Of a DNA stretch of 6,278 bases, positions 5,867-6,278 are shown one piece after another. The translations under genes were made by a program, and so were the position numbers. Every line of letters starts with the position of its first letter. The first letter of the stretch is position 1. The stretch is from contig JAFPQL010000047.1 in NCBI GenBank assembly GCA_017414145.1, positions 1 through 6,278 of the forward strand, given 5' to 3'. Source of the DNA: Oscillospiraceae bacterium (lineage in GTDB: Bacteria; Bacillota_A; Clostridia; Oscillospirales; Ruminococcaceae). The notes beneath the pieces are model-generated. The model ran no database searches. It had not been told where the DNA came from and saw only the letters and a list, made by a program, of their open reading frames with translations.

Positions 5867-6278
5867 ATGAAAAAGCGAATCGGAATCTTAACCTCCGGCG
5901 GCGACTGCCCCGGACTGAATGCGACCATCCGCGGCGTCGCAAAGGCGTGCTTTGAGCTGATGGGCGAGGACAATGTCGAAATCGTCGGCATCTCAAACGG
6001 CTACTACGGGCTGATTCACAATCTCTGCCGCGTCATGCAGCCGGCTGAATTCTCCGGCATTCTGACGCAGGGCGGCACGATTCTCGGCACCAAGCGTCAG
6101 CCGTTCAAGATGATGACCGTCATCGGGGACGACAATGTGGACAAGGTCAAGAGCATGAAGGAGACCTACAAAAAGCAGCGGCTCGACTGTCTGCTCACGC
6201 TTGGCGGAAACGGCACGCACAAGACCTCGCATCTGCTCGCCCAGGAGGGACTCAATGTCATCGGACTGCCGAAGACAA
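5867..6278 (+). CDS. pfkA: 6-phosphofructokinase, N-terminal 137 residues (runs off the window)
   Basis: The enzyme phosphorylates fructose 6-phosphate to fructose 1,6-bisphosphate, the committed step of glycolysis, in the cytoplasm. The visible part has the N-terminal nucleotide-binding motif S10-G-G-D-C-P-G-L-N-A, the G-x-x-x-G-T-K-R segment at 70-77, the L-G-G-N-G-T motif (112-117) and G-L-P-K-T (133-137), after which the family's I-D-N-D catalytic motif would follow. In E. coli numbering, Gly116 corresponds to Gly104, which favours ATP over pyrophosphate. Lys136 corresponds to position 124, where Lys is typical of PPi-dependent and mixed group III enzymes. An ATP-using group III enzyme is therefore likely (inference). 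Asn115 replaces the Asp of the common G-G-D-G motif. ATG at 5867 follows AAAGGAAG (5851-5858). The gene lies 51 bp after the kinase with no terminator between, so read-through transcription is possible. The catalytic half lies outside the window. Confidence 0.9.
   Translation, partial: MKKRIGILTSGGDCPGLNATIRGVAKACFELMGEDNVEIVGISNGYYGLIHNLCRVMQPAEFSGILTQGGTILGTKRQPFKMMTVIGDDNVDKVKSMKETYKKQRLDCLLTLGGNGTHKTSHLLAQEGLNVIGLPKT

Overview
The window looks like ordinary chromosomal sequence from a gut-type Firmicute, most likely a GC-rich Ruminococcus/Oscillospiraceae-like member of the Clostridia. This rests on strong GGAGG-type ribosome binding sites, sigma-A type promoters, a BspA-like leucine-rich repeat secreted protein, an OmpR-type two-component pair and a clostridial-style phosphofructokinase. 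The taxonomic call is inference from protein style and base composition. No mobile element, CRISPR array, tRNA or rRNA was seen.

Layout, left to right. (1) 66-1085, +: a secreted 339-residue BspA-like LRR protein. (2) 1114-1149: a strong hairpin with A- and T-rich flanks, placed between convergent genes and probably terminating both. (3) 1167-3455, -: a 762-residue membrane protein with two transmembrane segments, two PAS-like regions, a degenerate GGDEF domain and an intact EAL domain. It is best read as a c-di-GMP phosphodiesterase. (4) 3456-3663: a 208-bp divergent control region. It holds a perfect consensus promoter (TTGACA, 17 bp, TATAAT) for the c-di-GMP gene. On the other strand it holds a TATAAT promoter with a poor -35 box, overlapped by an exact 6-bp direct repeat at 11-bp pitch. 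(5) 3664-4338 and 4328-5815, +: an OmpR/PhoB-family response regulator and its sensor histidine kinase, overlapping by 11 bp. (6) 5867 to the window end, +: the first 137 residues of a 6-phosphofructokinase, 51 bp after the kinase and with no terminator between them.

How the genes may work together (inference): the kinase senses an extracytoplasmic signal through a roughly 140-residue domain with six cysteines and phosphorylates the regulator at Asp55. The regulator may bind the 11-bp-pitch repeat to control its own operon and possibly the divergent c-di-GMP gene. pfkA may be partly co-transcribed with the two-component pair. The most interesting points are this shared control region and the split state of the GGDEF-EAL protein (cyclase motif broken, phosphodiesterase motif intact). 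I found no clearly new system.
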